Shown here: one piece after another, positions 29,869-38,731 of the stretch
Numbering within the stretch: the first letter of the stretch is position 1
Layout of the letters: each line of letters opens with the position of its first letter
NCBI RefSeq assembly: GCF_030863805.1
Contig: NZ_CP132957.1
Coordinates: forward strand, 372,001-436,000
Length of the DNA: 64,000 bases
Reading direction: 5' to 3'
Origin: Kineothrix sp. MB12-C1
Lineage (GTDB): Bacteria > Bacillota > Clostridia > Lachnospirales > Lachnospiraceae
Position numbers and translations under genes: made by a program
Notes under the pieces: model-generated
Seen by the model: only the letters and a program-made list of their open reading frames with translations
Told to the model about the DNA's origin: nothing
Database searches by the model: none

Positions 29869-30927
29869 CTATAGCAGTCTATCTATAGTTTCTCCAACCT
29901 TCTCCAAAAGCTCATTTAAATTCTTCTTGCCTTCTCCCAGTCCCTCTATATCACCCACGGTAAACGTCGCAATAGATTCCTCCGCAAAACGGTCAATTTT
30001 TTCAAATTCTGTTTTCAGCCTGGAAATAGACCCGGTTACATATCCGCCCTGGGATTTAACAGGATTTTCAAAGGCATTTACCAGATTCACCGGGCGGTCC
30101 GAGCGAATAGAAACGATTAATGCATCGGGAAGCGTCTGATTGGCAAATGTATTGATTTTTCCTGATGGTAAGGACTGCACAAATGATTTCACAAAAAGTT
30201 TTAACGCCTCGATCACCGCATCTTTATCGTCCCCCAATTGGACTCTCAGTTCATGCACCGCCACATTCGCATATCTATATAAGGTAGAAGAATTATATTC
30301 CACCGTTCCAAGCATACCCGCTCCCGCCTGATCATCGGGTGTCAAATCATCAACGGCCGTGAAAAAATCAAACTCTGCCGCAATTTCATGTGTCGATATA
30401 GCATGGGCAACTTGTGAGCTTGCATCTACGTTCAATTCCGGCGCATCTGCGACCATACGTCCGAACAAAGCAACATCAATACTTTGATTCGCATTTAAGA
30501 TACTCTTAATCTCTTTCGCCTGTAAATCGCCTAAGTGTTCCACTCCATAAGAAGCAAGCATTTGCCGTTGTTTGCCACCCAGGAAAAAAAGTGCTTTGGC
30601 TTCCTGATCTTTTGTAGATATTTTTGCTTTATTAAAAATCTCTTCCGCTAACTTAAGCGCACTGCTTTCATCCATTGACGGTTCTTTTTCTATAATAGCT
30701 TTTGCAAGTGAATGTACAATTTTCTTTGTTCTGATTCCCAGATTTTCTTTATCTTCATGCTCTTTGAAATATTCTCTCATAGCCTTTTTCCAGCTTTGAG
30801 AAGATACCCGGGCCCGTGTAACGCCTCCATACCTGGCAGTTTTGGGACTGCCTGTATCATCCCGGTTAATATTACTTGGCGGAACAGTCTGAAGCACATG
30901 TAAATCAACATAAATATTATTCTGCAT
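29869..30927 (-). CDS. cas7e: Cascade backbone subunit Cas7e (Cse4/CasC)
   Basis: A 352-residue Cas7e, six copies of which form the backbone along the spacer RNA. It begins IYVDLHVLQTVPPSNINRDDTGSPKTA and has GGVTRARVSSQSWKKAMRE, both typical. The middle DDQAGAGMLGTVEYNSSTLYRYANV also matches family members. It overlaps the cse2 gene by 11 bases; AAGGAG precedes the ATG. Confidence 0.96.
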   Translation of the reverse strand: MQNNIYVDLHVLQTVPPSNINRDDTGSPKTARYGGVTRARVSSQSWKKAMREYFKEHEDKENLGIRTKKIVHSLAKAIIEKEPSMDESSALKLAEEIFNKAKISTKDQEAKALFFLGGKQRQMLASYGVEHLGDLQAKEIKSILNANQSIDVALFGRMVADAPELNVDASSQVAHAISTHEIAAEFDFFTAVDDLTPDDQAGAGMLGTVEYNSSTLYRYANVAVHELRVQLGDDKDAVIEALKLFVKSFVQSLPSGKINTFANQTLPDALIVSIRSDRPVNLVNAFENPVKSQGGYVTGSISRLKTEFEKIDRFAEESIATFTVGDIEGLGEGKKNLNELLEKVGETIDRLL

Positions 30928-31498
30928 CTTTTTCTCCTTCTTTCTCTTTTACTTGGTAGAAATAATAATCTTGTCCCCAACACATACGCATGCGATTGGC
31001 AGATTCCGGCGAACTCTGATACCAATAGAAATCCTCTGCTAATTTAGCGTAATCGATTTTTGTATCTGCTTCTTGTTTGAGTATGCTGATGAGATGACGT
31101 AAATGTGTGGTCAGTTCTTTAAAATTACCGGAAGTAATCAGTGAATTAAATCGCCTGTCTAATGCTGTATTGTCCATATCCCTAATAGTATGCAAGGCTT
31201 TTCCGATACTATTTTTTGATGCTTTATGCACAGAGTCACTCCTTCCCTGCTGATGCAGTGCATACAGCTGCAAAGAGGTTACTATTGCATTTTCCTCATG
31301 GGTAGGTATTCCGTTTTTACTTAAGTATTCCACCGGTACTTCTTCAAATACTAACGGCCAAATTTCAACTGTTTCTGAAATATCCCGGCCTATAGAATTT
31401 CTTAGACGGGATAAGGCAGCCCTTGTCTCAGATAATTCCAGCCGTTCCCCCAGTTTACAAAGAATTCTTTCAGTTACTTTGTATAAGCCTTCACTCAT
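30917..31498 (-). CDS. cse2: Cascade small subunit Cse2 (CasB/Cas11e)
   Basis: A 193-residue helical protein with the family pattern RAALSRLRNSIGRDISETVEIWPLVFEEVP near residues 30-55, and late RLMSxL-like RHLISILKQEADTKIDYAKLAEDFYWY. Two copies per Cascade stabilise the R-loop. It overlaps cse1 by four bases and cas7e by 11. Confidence 0.93.
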   Translation of the reverse strand: MSEGLYKVTERILCKLGERLELSETRAALSRLRNSIGRDISETVEIWPLVFEEVPVEYLSKNGIPTHEENAIVTSLQLYALHQQGRSDSVHKASKNSIGKALHTIRDMDNTALDRRFNSLITSGNFKELTTHLRHLISILKQEADTKIDYAKLAEDFYWYQSSPESANRMRMCWGQDYYFYQVKEKEGEKDAE

Positions 31499-33150
31499 TC
31501 TCTCACCCCCAATTCTCTTTTTAAATTTGTTCTGAACCGAATATAAGCCGTTTCTATATTTTCCAGTTTGCTCTTGTTTTTATCTGTATAATAACCAAGA
31601 TAATCTCTGTTTCCTGCTTCCTGTATTAATTCGCCTCCCTGTTTAGCAATTTCTTCTCGCAGTATGGTCTTCCATTCCCGCGTGCGCTCTTTTTTCTCAT
31701 CCTGCGGTGAAATACTGATTATCCACTCACGAAAGCGGCGGTCGATGGAAAAGAATATCTGTGTTTTTGTTTTTTGTTCCGCAGCACCATTTTGTAGATT
31801 CCGTATTTTATCAATATCTCTGGCAAAACGAATCACAGTGCTTCCAATGACTCTCTCAGTATTCTTTATCTCCTCTGCAATACAGGTCAGCCAGCCATTT
31901 TCCTGCTTGTCCAATAACCCAATGTTCTCATTAATTTGATCGTATATCTGTCTGTCTACCACACCATCTTTTTGAATATAGTTTTCCGCCACTGCATTGA
32001 GTGATATCAGACCTGTTACAAGCTTATCTCCCTGCAGACTTCTAAGCCACTGAATAATACCCGGATTATAGTTCTTTTCTTCAATGGAAGAAAAGGTCTG
32101 CATCTCCTGCCAGAAATACTTATCCGGGTCATGGCGTTTCGGTACAAATCCCTCTTTTACTTTCCATTTTCCGACATCCAGCTTGGTATCATACCTCCAG
32201 AAGGTAAACGGTTCTATTATTAAATTTGGCTCATACTCAAAATTGCTGACAGCCAGATCCAGCCTGTATTCAATAATCTTATGATTCTCATCTGCCTTTA
32301 AAAGCAGCTGCCTGCTGGGATAAGTGAAGAGCTGGGCCAGATTATCCGGTATCGCCTGAAAATGGTTGATTTGGGGTTCTGCTTCCCATATTGGCTTTTG
32401 TACACAAGCACTCTGTGGAAGATTTAGATTCAGTAACAGGGTTTCAAAAAGATTCTTTCCACTGGCATAAATGCCACCCAGCTTTCCTAAATAGGCTACT
32501 CCTGTAGATTCTCTCTTTTTCTTCTTGCCTGGATTTCCCGACTTTGAAGGTGCATAACCGTTGGTATATAACAGCCATCTGGCCGCCACCGAATACTCTA
32601 ACTCGGTTTGATACTGGCTCATAAAAAGTCTGGGTTTTCTCGGGTCCCCCTCTAGAATCTTACCATTTAATTTGTTGATGCCATTATCCGTTGCGCTATA
32701 GGGATAGTCCGGTTCTCCAATTTCCGTAAACTGAAAAAAAGGATATGTTTCATCCAGTAAATTAAAACGGTAACGGTATTTTTCCAGATATTCATTCACA
32801 ATATCTGGAAACTCCCCTTTTTTCCAAAGAGTTTTCCAAGTCGCATATAAATCTTCTTTATATTCTGAGATATCGTCTTCATCAATTTTTTTCCTGACCT
32901 GAAATGTGTCCGTATCCACATCCACCCATTCATAGCCCTCACCCGTTGCCGTAAATCTGGTGAAGACCGTATGTAACACGGCTAACAGCAGCCGTAAAAC
33001 TGCAAAATCCTGTGTGGGTGTTTCCCCGGCAAGCCGCTTATACCTATGAGCATTTTCGAACAATTCCTTTAATGATACTTCTTCTGTTTCTCCTTTCTCA
33101 CCGGTCATAACCATTAACCATTTTTCATCCAATAAATTAAATCGGCTCAT
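31495..33150 (-). CDS. cse1: Cascade large subunit Cse1 (CasA/Cas8e)
   Basis: A 551-residue Cas8e, the subunit that recognises the PAM and recruits Cas3. It begins FNLLDEKWLMVM and contains YRFNLLDETYPFFQF, LNGKILEGDPRKPRLF, and AARWLLYTNGYAPSKSGNPG, all seen in Cse1 proteins. A four-helix C-terminal region ends in RFRTNLKRELGV. It overlaps both cas3 and cse2 by four bases, indicating tight coupling. Confidence 0.95.
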   Translation of the reverse strand: MSRFNLLDEKWLMVMTGEKGETEEVSLKELFENAHRYKRLAGETPTQDFAVLRLLLAVLHTVFTRFTATGEGYEWVDVDTDTFQVRKKIDEDDISEYKEDLYATWKTLWKKGEFPDIVNEYLEKYRYRFNLLDETYPFFQFTEIGEPDYPYSATDNGINKLNGKILEGDPRKPRLFMSQYQTELEYSVAARWLLYTNGYAPSKSGNPGKKKKRESTGVAYLGKLGGIYASGKNLFETLLLNLNLPQSACVQKPIWEAEPQINHFQAIPDNLAQLFTYPSRQLLLKADENHKIIEYRLDLAVSNFEYEPNLIIEPFTFWRYDTKLDVGKWKVKEGFVPKRHDPDKYFWQEMQTFSSIEEKNYNPGIIQWLRSLQGDKLVTGLISLNAVAENYIQKDGVVDRQIYDQINENIGLLDKQENGWLTCIAEEIKNTERVIGSTVIRFARDIDKIRNLQNGAAEQKTKTQIFFSIDRRFREWIISISPQDEKKERTREWKTILREEIAKQGGELIQEAGNRDYLGYYTDKNKSKLENIETAYIRFRTNLKRELGVRE

Positions 33151-35891
33151 TCTTCCTCCTTTCCAACCATCAATCCATATTGTTTATCATAATGAAGCTT
33201 ATATCCTATCAGCTCAGCACTATTATCTTCATCCAGAATGATGCCCAGACTTCCTTTTAACCACGGCTCATCTTGCCAATAAGAAAGTTCGGCATGATTA
33301 CGTGTCTCTAATTCTTTAATTATGTCATCCGTTTTATAGCAGAAAATATGGGGAAGCCGAATGGTCTGCTGGGATATTTTCTTTGCAAGAGCAGGTGTTA
33401 GCTCGCCGCCGATGTTAGTAATATCATCCAGTAGATACAATTCGTCTTCTTTTCTCTTAATCAGTATGACTTCCATGGAATCAGAACCATCCCGAACTTT
33501 AGCCAGCCCCGCCTCTTCCGTATCACTTTGTATGTCGTCCTTTAACCAGCCAATCAGGCTGCCTCTCTCCGGATAATAAGGCTCTGCAAGACGAAAGACA
33601 TCTGCATTTTTTTCCTTTTTCTTTCTTTCTGACCCATCTTTTTCTTTCATTTCCTTATATTTTTCTCTTATTGATACGGGGATATCTAATTCTTCCTTTG
33701 GATTTTCCTTATATACTTTCTGAACCAGTCTGGATATATCCTCAGGAAGCACCAGCTTTTCCGGAAGAACTAATTGTGTGCGAGTCAGCAAATAATCTCC
33801 GTATATCGTCCTAGTCCCCTCCTCAAATTCCGCCATTCCCTGTATGCCCATCACATACACAACAGGAGCCTTCAGGTTTTCCGGTCTTATCGTTTCCGCA
33901 TGCCTGTGCAGCCGTCCGATTCGCTGAAGCAGCAAATCTATGGGGGCAATATCTGTAAAAATCGCGTCAAAATCAATATCTATCGATTGCTCTAAAACTT
34001 GTGTTCCTATAACAATTCTCAGTTTGGGGCGTTTGGCATTTTTCCCGATTTCATTTAGCAACTGCTTTTCTTTTTCCCGTCTGTGGGGAGCCAGAAAGCC
34101 GGAGTGCAGCACGCTGATATTTTCTCGTCCAAATATGTGCTCTAATTTCTCGGCAAATTCTTGCGCCCGTTTCACCGTATTTACAATAATCCCCACAATT
34201 CCTCCGTTTGAAAGCGTTCTTTGAAGGATTGTTACTAAATCATCCTCTTCCATCAATTCTACTTTTACTTCTTTTGTGTCTCCCAACGGAAAATCCCGCA
34301 GCTGGCTGACCCTGTCACCGTCTGTGTATGTAATCAATGGATAGGCTTCTGTTTCTTTCCAGTCGCTATATTCTGCCTTTATATTCCGCTTCTTCATCCC
34401 CATACCCCGGCAATAAGTTTCGACTAATCTTGTCCGTCTCGATGCCGGCAGCGTCGCAGACAGGATGATTATCGGTACCCGGTATGCACCGAGCCACTCA
34501 ACAACCCGGTATAGAAATTCTCCCATATAAGCATCGTATGCATGTATTTCATCAATCACGATGACCTTTTTGGATAATCCCAAATGTCTAAGCGCCAGAT
34601 GTTTCTGCTTTAATCCCGCCAGTAAAAACTGATCCACAGTTCCCACAACGAAATCATCTAATATGGCAGTTTTTCTTCCCGTAAACCATTCATTGATAAC
34701 AACACTGCCCTCATCTGCATAAATATTCTCTGCATTTTTCAAGTTCTGGAATGTCTCGTTAAACTGTGCTTTCCCATGCACGAGCTGAATCGACTTGTTA
34801 TCACCCGTTTCATTGGCAATTTTTTCAATCCATTCTTCAATCCTTTGGAAAATACTATCAGAGGTCGCCTGTGTCGGTAAGCCAAAAAACATGCCGGAGC
34901 ACTTTCCTTTCTCCGCCAATTGTTCAACCCCCAATAATGCGGCTTCTGTTTTTCCAATACCCATAGGCGCTTCCAGTATAATAATTCCCGGGGTTTGCGC
35001 TTTATCAATGGATTCAGAAAATGCCCGCTGTATTTCTCTTGGATGAAACTGAAATCTTTTGCTGTATTGCTCCTCAACACTACCATCGCACTCAGCAATC
35101 CATGGATATGTCTTGGTCCAACGCTCCCATCCATATTCTAAACGTTCTTCTTGAAACTCTTCTTCCTCCTTATCTATCGGAAACAAAGGAAAATACTCCT
35201 CATTACTGGCAATCCAGTCAGCCATAATAAGAAGACCTTGTAGAAGAACCTGTGCAGGCTGCTCAATCTTCGGAAGCGCATCAACATTCTTATATCCAGA
35301 CTCCTCCAGTGCCCACTCAAACAATTTACGCTGCATCTTCTTCCAGTTCTCAGTGCATTCACCGCCATGGTCGTATTGATAGTAGTTCGCAGTGTAAGCC
35401 TCCAGCTGTACCCCGATCTCCCATTTATCATTTACCGTCCTTCCATGATGTCCGCCGATAATCGATGCAATATCTTCGCCAACACCATAAGAATCCAGTA
35501 AGACCTGACTTGCCAGGGCATGGGGGGATTTTGATGATAATTCTGTGCTCCAATTTTCCAGTCCGGTAAATCCTGATCTTATCAGGTTTTCTGTCAGTAT
35601 TTTATCCAGATCTGCTGATTGATTGTTCCCTGACGGCCTCAACGCAAAACAGGGAGTGCTTTTGGCCAAATCATGCGTTAAGCCTATAAAGGATACAAGG
35701 TTTACTCCAGCATTCTCTTCTGAATCAGAAATAGACTCCAGAATAAATTCCCTTTGTCCCTCGCTAAGCCAATGATTCCATATTTGAATAAGGACATTCG
35801 ATGTATCCAGTAAATGCTGCTCAAGCGGGAGCCAATAGTATTGTCCGTCTTTTTCTTTTTTCTTACCCCATAGATTAGTTTTTATACGCAT
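33147..35891 (-). CDS. cas3: Cas3 nuclease-helicase, type I-E
   Basis: A 914-residue Cas3 that nicks and degrades DNA bound by Cascade. The HD nuclease domain has His26, His73-Asp74 (LTHDLAKSTP) and GGHHGR. The helicase part has Walker A PMGIGKTEAAL, DEIH (VIDEIHAYD), SATLP, GTQVLEQSIDIDFD and QRIGRLHRH. The start is ATG 35891, with GGAGG seven bases upstream. It is the first gene of an eight-gene operon and is preceded by the mini-CRISPR and cas promoter, a likely point of control. Confidence 0.96.
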   Translation of the reverse strand: MRIKTNLWGKKKEKDGQYYWLPLEQHLLDTSNVLIQIWNHWLSEGQREFILESISDSEENAGVNLVSFIGLTHDLAKSTPCFALRPSGNNQSADLDKILTENLIRSGFTGLENWSTELSSKSPHALASQVLLDSYGVGEDIASIIGGHHGRTVNDKWEIGVQLEAYTANYYQYDHGGECTENWKKMQRKLFEWALEESGYKNVDALPKIEQPAQVLLQGLLIMADWIASNEEYFPLFPIDKEEEEFQEERLEYGWERWTKTYPWIAECDGSVEEQYSKRFQFHPREIQRAFSESIDKAQTPGIIILEAPMGIGKTEAALLGVEQLAEKGKCSGMFFGLPTQATSDSIFQRIEEWIEKIANETGDNKSIQLVHGKAQFNETFQNLKNAENIYADEGSVVINEWFTGRKTAILDDFVVGTVDQFLLAGLKQKHLALRHLGLSKKVIVIDEIHAYDAYMGEFLYRVVEWLGAYRVPIIILSATLPASRRTRLVETYCRGMGMKKRNIKAEYSDWKETEAYPLITYTDGDRVSQLRDFPLGDTKEVKVELMEEDDLVTILQRTLSNGGIVGIIVNTVKRAQEFAEKLEHIFGRENISVLHSGFLAPHRREKEKQLLNEIGKNAKRPKLRIVIGTQVLEQSIDIDFDAIFTDIAPIDLLLQRIGRLHRHAETIRPENLKAPVVYVMGIQGMAEFEEGTRTIYGDYLLTRTQLVLPEKLVLPEDISRLVQKVYKENPKEELDIPVSIREKYKEMKEKDGSERKKKEKNADVFRLAEPYYPERGSLIGWLKDDIQSDTEEAGLAKVRDGSDSMEVILIKRKEDELYLLDDITNIGGELTPALAKKISQQTIRLPHIFCYKTDDIIKELETRNHAELSYWQDEPWLKGSLGIILDEDNSAELIGYKLHYDKQYGLMVGKEEE

Positions 35892-35971
35892 TGATTTTCC
35901 TCCAAAGTAATTAAGTTGGGTTTTGGACTTTGTCAGGAAGCAGTTAAAAGTCAAAAAAATCATGGGGATTA

Positions 35972-36061
35972 TTCACACCCCCGCATATGCGGGGAACACT
36001 TTATTTGCTCCTAGTAAGATTATCTTTACATATGGAACACTCCTGCTAATGCAGGAAACAC
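35972..36061 (-). CRISPR. Two-repeat mini-CRISPR upstream of cas3 (CreR-like candidate)
   Basis: Two divergent copies of the array repeat (36034-36061 and 35972-35999) flank one 34-base spacer (36000-36033), in the same orientation as the main array and the cas operon. Each repeat keeps a hairpin: CCTGC-ATTA-GCAGG in the first and CCCCGC-ATAT-GCGGGG in the second. The first has paired changes relative to CCCGC/GCGGG, which suggests selection for Cas6e cleavage. Spacer bases 2-18, next to the 5' handle, equal 36152-36168 in the predicted cas promoter. Likely product: a crRNA-like RNA that guides Cascade to repress cas transcription (inference). Confidence 0.85.
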
Positions 36062-36151
36062 TTTATCATATTATCATAAACCATTTTCTTTTGCTTCCAG
36101 ACAAAAACTTTCTATTTCCCACATCATTTTTTTCTTTATAATTAAAATTTA

Positions 36152-36168
36152 AAGATTATCTTTACATA
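36152..36168 (-). promoter_or_regulatory. Proposed target site of the mini-CRISPR RNA
   Basis: On the minus strand this reads TATGTAAAGATAATCTT, identical to spacer bases 2-18 of the mini-CRISPR. The bases just 5' of the protospacer are AAA, like the AA-type PAMs known for Gram-positive type I-E systems. It covers the expected transcription start (+1 to about +17) of the cas promoter. The mini-CRISPR itself cannot be attacked from this match because its copy is flanked by repeat. Confidence 0.75.
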
Positions 36169-36173
36169 ATTTT

Positions 36174-36202
36174 ATTCTAATATGTTTTCAATTTAAATGC
36201 AA
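36174..36202 (-). promoter_or_regulatory. Predicted cas operon promoter
   Basis: Minus strand: -10 TAGAAT (36174-36179), 17-base spacer, weak -35 TTGCAT (36197-36202). Transcription would start near 36167 and give a ~275-base leader containing the mini-CRISPR. An overlapping alternative uses TTGAAA as -35. A second promoter nearer the mini-CRISPR (TATGAT around 36070) is possible. Confidence 0.5.
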
Positions 36203-36348
36203 GTATATTTTACTTGATTTTTCTAAACGCTAATCAAAAAAGTCATTATCATGTATGCCATCCCAAAATAATTTCACATTAATGTCTTTTCTCTATTTTC
36301 TCTAAATCAAAACAGAAACTTATAAATTATTCTACTGAATGTACACCT

Positions 36349-36838
36349 TTACTTTAACTCTTTCTCAATCTCCTCAATGGAAGGGAGATTACTCCGTAAT
36401 TCCTCTGGTAAAGATTTCTCCATTTATTTTTCCACTTTGTTACACCAATTGGATTCTGATATCCGGATAAAGAATACTTCACAACCGTCTGGTCTTTACC
36501 TTAATCAGAAGTAAACCAATAGCTGGTTTATCGTCTGGGTGGCATAGAATATCATTTACCACATTTTAATACATGTTGAGTTGACTGATAAAACCAGGCT
36601 CAAAGTCACATGCTTTCAATTCAATGACTACATAGCAGTGTAATTTAAGATTAGTTCTCCATGGAGTTGGTGCAGCGACCTGTTGCACAATTTTATAATA
36701 TGGCAAACACCGAGCAAACTTAAGCATGTACTTTATGTTTCTTGGAGAGAAACCGGACATTTGCGGAAAAGTTTTCTTCAAATCCCTTTCCATCCGGTCT
36801 ATAACCTTGGCTCCCCAGCCCTCTTCCTCTATTTAATA
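36349..36838 (-). pseudogene. YhcG-type PDDEXK nuclease (DUF1016) remnant
   Basis: Pieces of a YhcG-like protein are readable in order: EEEGWGAKVIDRMERDLKK, PQMSGFSPRNIKYMLKFA, KIVQQVAAPTPW, then YVVIELKACDFEPGFISQLNMY (nuclease core), and after stops and shifts NDILCHPDDKPAIGLLLIK and SLPEELRSNLPSIEEIEKELK. The front domain is missing and a TAA interrupts the core, so it is a relic. Such nucleases are often tied to restriction or phage defence loci. Confidence 0.75.
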
Positions 36839-37082
36839 ACCCTCTCAACCTCCCTATTACCCCCATTTGAACTGTTGCAAATTTTGCAACAGTTGACTGT
36901 CTTACTAATTCACCCTCATTAAACATATTTTTAATATACCTTGAAATTGTGGATTTATCTCTTTGTAACAAATCAGCCATCTGTTCTAACGACAACCACT
37001 CTGTTTCATTCTGCATATTAACATTTATTTTCGTCAAACCGTCTTCCGTTTGATATATTATAATTTCTCCGTAGTTGTACAC
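36839..37082 (-). pseudogene. RhuM-family protein, N-terminal remnant
   Basis: The first ~70 residues match RhuM/virulence proteins: GEIIIYQTEDGLTKINVNMQ, WLSLEQMADLLQRDKSTISRYIKN, and ESTVAKFATVQ-like VRQSTVAKFATVQ. The frame then runs into the YhcG remnant in a wrong frame. A normal RhuM is several times longer, so only the head is left, joined to the nuclease relic by deletion. Confidence 0.75.
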
Positions 37083-37524
37083 TGCAGCAAGTGTGCAATA
37101 AAGATGCGCTACTCATGACTTTTCGTTAAGTCGTGGATTCTAAAATGATGCAACAGTCCCCTAACAGGCCTGCAAAACTTCAGAATAGTGCACCGATTGC
37201 ATCTGCTATAGAAAAAGATTAGATTTGTTTTTGAGATATAAATCTTTGACTTATGAATGATTTGTATTGACACTATCGAATATAATTACGCTTTCCTCAA
37301 GGGCAAAATTATTGAAATTATTAACACACTTACCAATTTTGATAATTTATTATGTTGATTAAATCTTGCATTAGAATGGGTAGAAGAAAACCCCCAAATC
37401 TTGTTTGACTTGGAGGCACTGTTCCAACCATTTTAGTACTTATTTGATCTTTACTGCTATTCGGTCTATTATTAAGTCACCTACTAATATCAATACTCTA
37501 ATGATATCTTGTCACCAATGTACA
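37083..37524. other. Gap without a gene beside decayed defence genes
   Basis: No gene recognised. All frames are short and AT-rich; probably remnants of the same decayed island. Confidence 0.4.
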
Positions 37525-37720
37525 TCATAACAACTCCATACCATTAATCTCGTCCTGTATTTCATCCCTTACCTGTTCAAGGATTATAAGTATTTTAGGC
37601 TGTATCATATTCATAATTTTCTTTGAGTCTTTCAAAGCCATATGCATATTTTCCTCATATGTTTGCAGATGCCAGATCATTTTGTGCCAGCCTAAGCCAT
37701 TGACTGATATAATTGTGCGT
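37525..37720 (-). pseudogene. Possible HEPN-domain remnant downstream of the nucleotidyltransferase
   Basis: Overlapping the end of the nucleotidyltransferase gene, one frame reads QWLRLAQNDLASAN, the usual start of a HEPN partner protein, and then hits a stop. Another frame continues YEENMHMALKDSKK to 37525. This looks like a frameshifted and shortened HEPN gene, the normal neighbour of MNT genes. Confidence 0.35.
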
Positions 37721-38048
37721 TTCGCTCATACAGCTTTACTCCCCTTTCATATACCGTACGTTCTAATGTCATTGCATTACATTTTTCATGGAATCTTCTG
37801 GATTCCTCCGCAAGAATATCTACTGAGCGGATATCCATTCTGGCAATAGCCATATTCATTTTTTGAATCGCCCTTAAAGGACGTTCCGTTCCATCGGTCA
37901 ATACAACATAAAGGTCAAAATCACTATCTTGGGTAGGTGCTCCATATGCAAACGATCCGAATAAAAAAATTTCCTCAGCTTCCACGACATCGGCAATTGC
38001 ATGTACAATCTGATCCAATTCTCTTTTATCCATTTCCTCCATCGACAT
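37692..38048 (-). CDS. MNT-type minimal nucleotidyltransferase (antitoxin-like)
   Basis: A 118-residue protein of the polymerase-beta nucleotidyltransferase superfamily. It has the signature IFLFGSFAYGAPTQDSDFDLYVV with GSxxxG and DxD, then MDIRSVDIL, where the third acidic residue sits. In MNT-HEPN toxin-antitoxin pairs this protein modifies and silences the HEPN RNase. The partner gene is broken here, so it may be an orphan antitoxin (inference). Start ATG 38048 has GGGAGAAG upstream. Confidence 0.82.
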   Translation of the reverse strand: MSMEEMDKRELDQIVHAIADVVEAEEIFLFGSFAYGAPTQDSDFDLYVVLTDGTERPLRAIQKMNMAIARMDIRSVDILAEESRRFHEKCNAMTLERTVYERGVKLYERNAQLYQSMA

Positions 38049-38639
38049 CTTCTCCCTTCAATTACTTTTCTGATTTTATCATACCTTAATTCTTTCCTTT
38101 TTCAATGTTATTACAGTCCATCTGTTATTACAGTCAATCCTACACTTTGCTTATGCCAGCAATAAAATGCCCAGCTCACTTCTAGGCATTTTACTCTTAC
38201 CATAATCAGGCAGGAATTTTGTTTATTTATTCAGTTATTATAAGATACCCATACGTTTCATAAAAAAAACCATGTCTTTTGCTCCTTGTTCATAAATCAA
38301 CCTGTCGTTCTTCCTCAAATCGGCTGACACAGGGCAGAATGGGTGCTGGTCGGTCACTTCTACTTTTTCCAAGCAAGGGCATAAATCGGCTCACAAAGGG
38401 TTACACGGCGTAATTCACCCTTTTCATCCTATCCGTTCTACACTGAAGAATTTGTTACTCTGCTGTTTCTTGTTACAGTGTCATTATTTTTCTTAATATC
38501 CAGAGGCACCTATTTAATTTCTAAAATAAGTACCGCCTTGCGTTTCTACCCATATTCACTTTTGAACTTTATTCCCCTCTCCTTCCTCCGATTTTCTCCA
38601 AATCACTCCAAAACCACTTTTTCACCCACATACATCTAT
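38049..38639. other. Gap with a small hairpin
   Basis: No gene seen. An 8-bp inverted repeat AAAATGCC/GGCATTTT at 38164-38192 could be a weak terminator. The rest is AT-rich with stops in all frames. Confidence 0.4.
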
Positions 38640-38699
38640 AAAAAACGGGGAAAATAGGGCAAAAACTAGCCATTTCCAGTTCGATTTTACCCATTTTCT
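38640..38699 (-). terminator. Probable terminator after the rRNA methyltransferase
   Basis: On the minus strand a G-rich/C-rich inverted repeat (GAAAATGGG about 38691-38699, and CCCTATTTTC about 38648-38658) is followed by TTTTTT. It lies ~35 bases past the stop of the methyltransferase gene. Confidence 0.5.
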
Positions 38700-38731
38700 C
38701 TCTTTAAACCACAACATTTTGTAGTCAAACC

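Noticed and set aside
36000-36033. Mini-CRISPR as a plain decayed fragment of an array
   Set aside because: Possible in principle, but the kept hairpins, the 17-base seed-end match to the adjacent promoter and the position in front of cas3 fit a regulatory role better.
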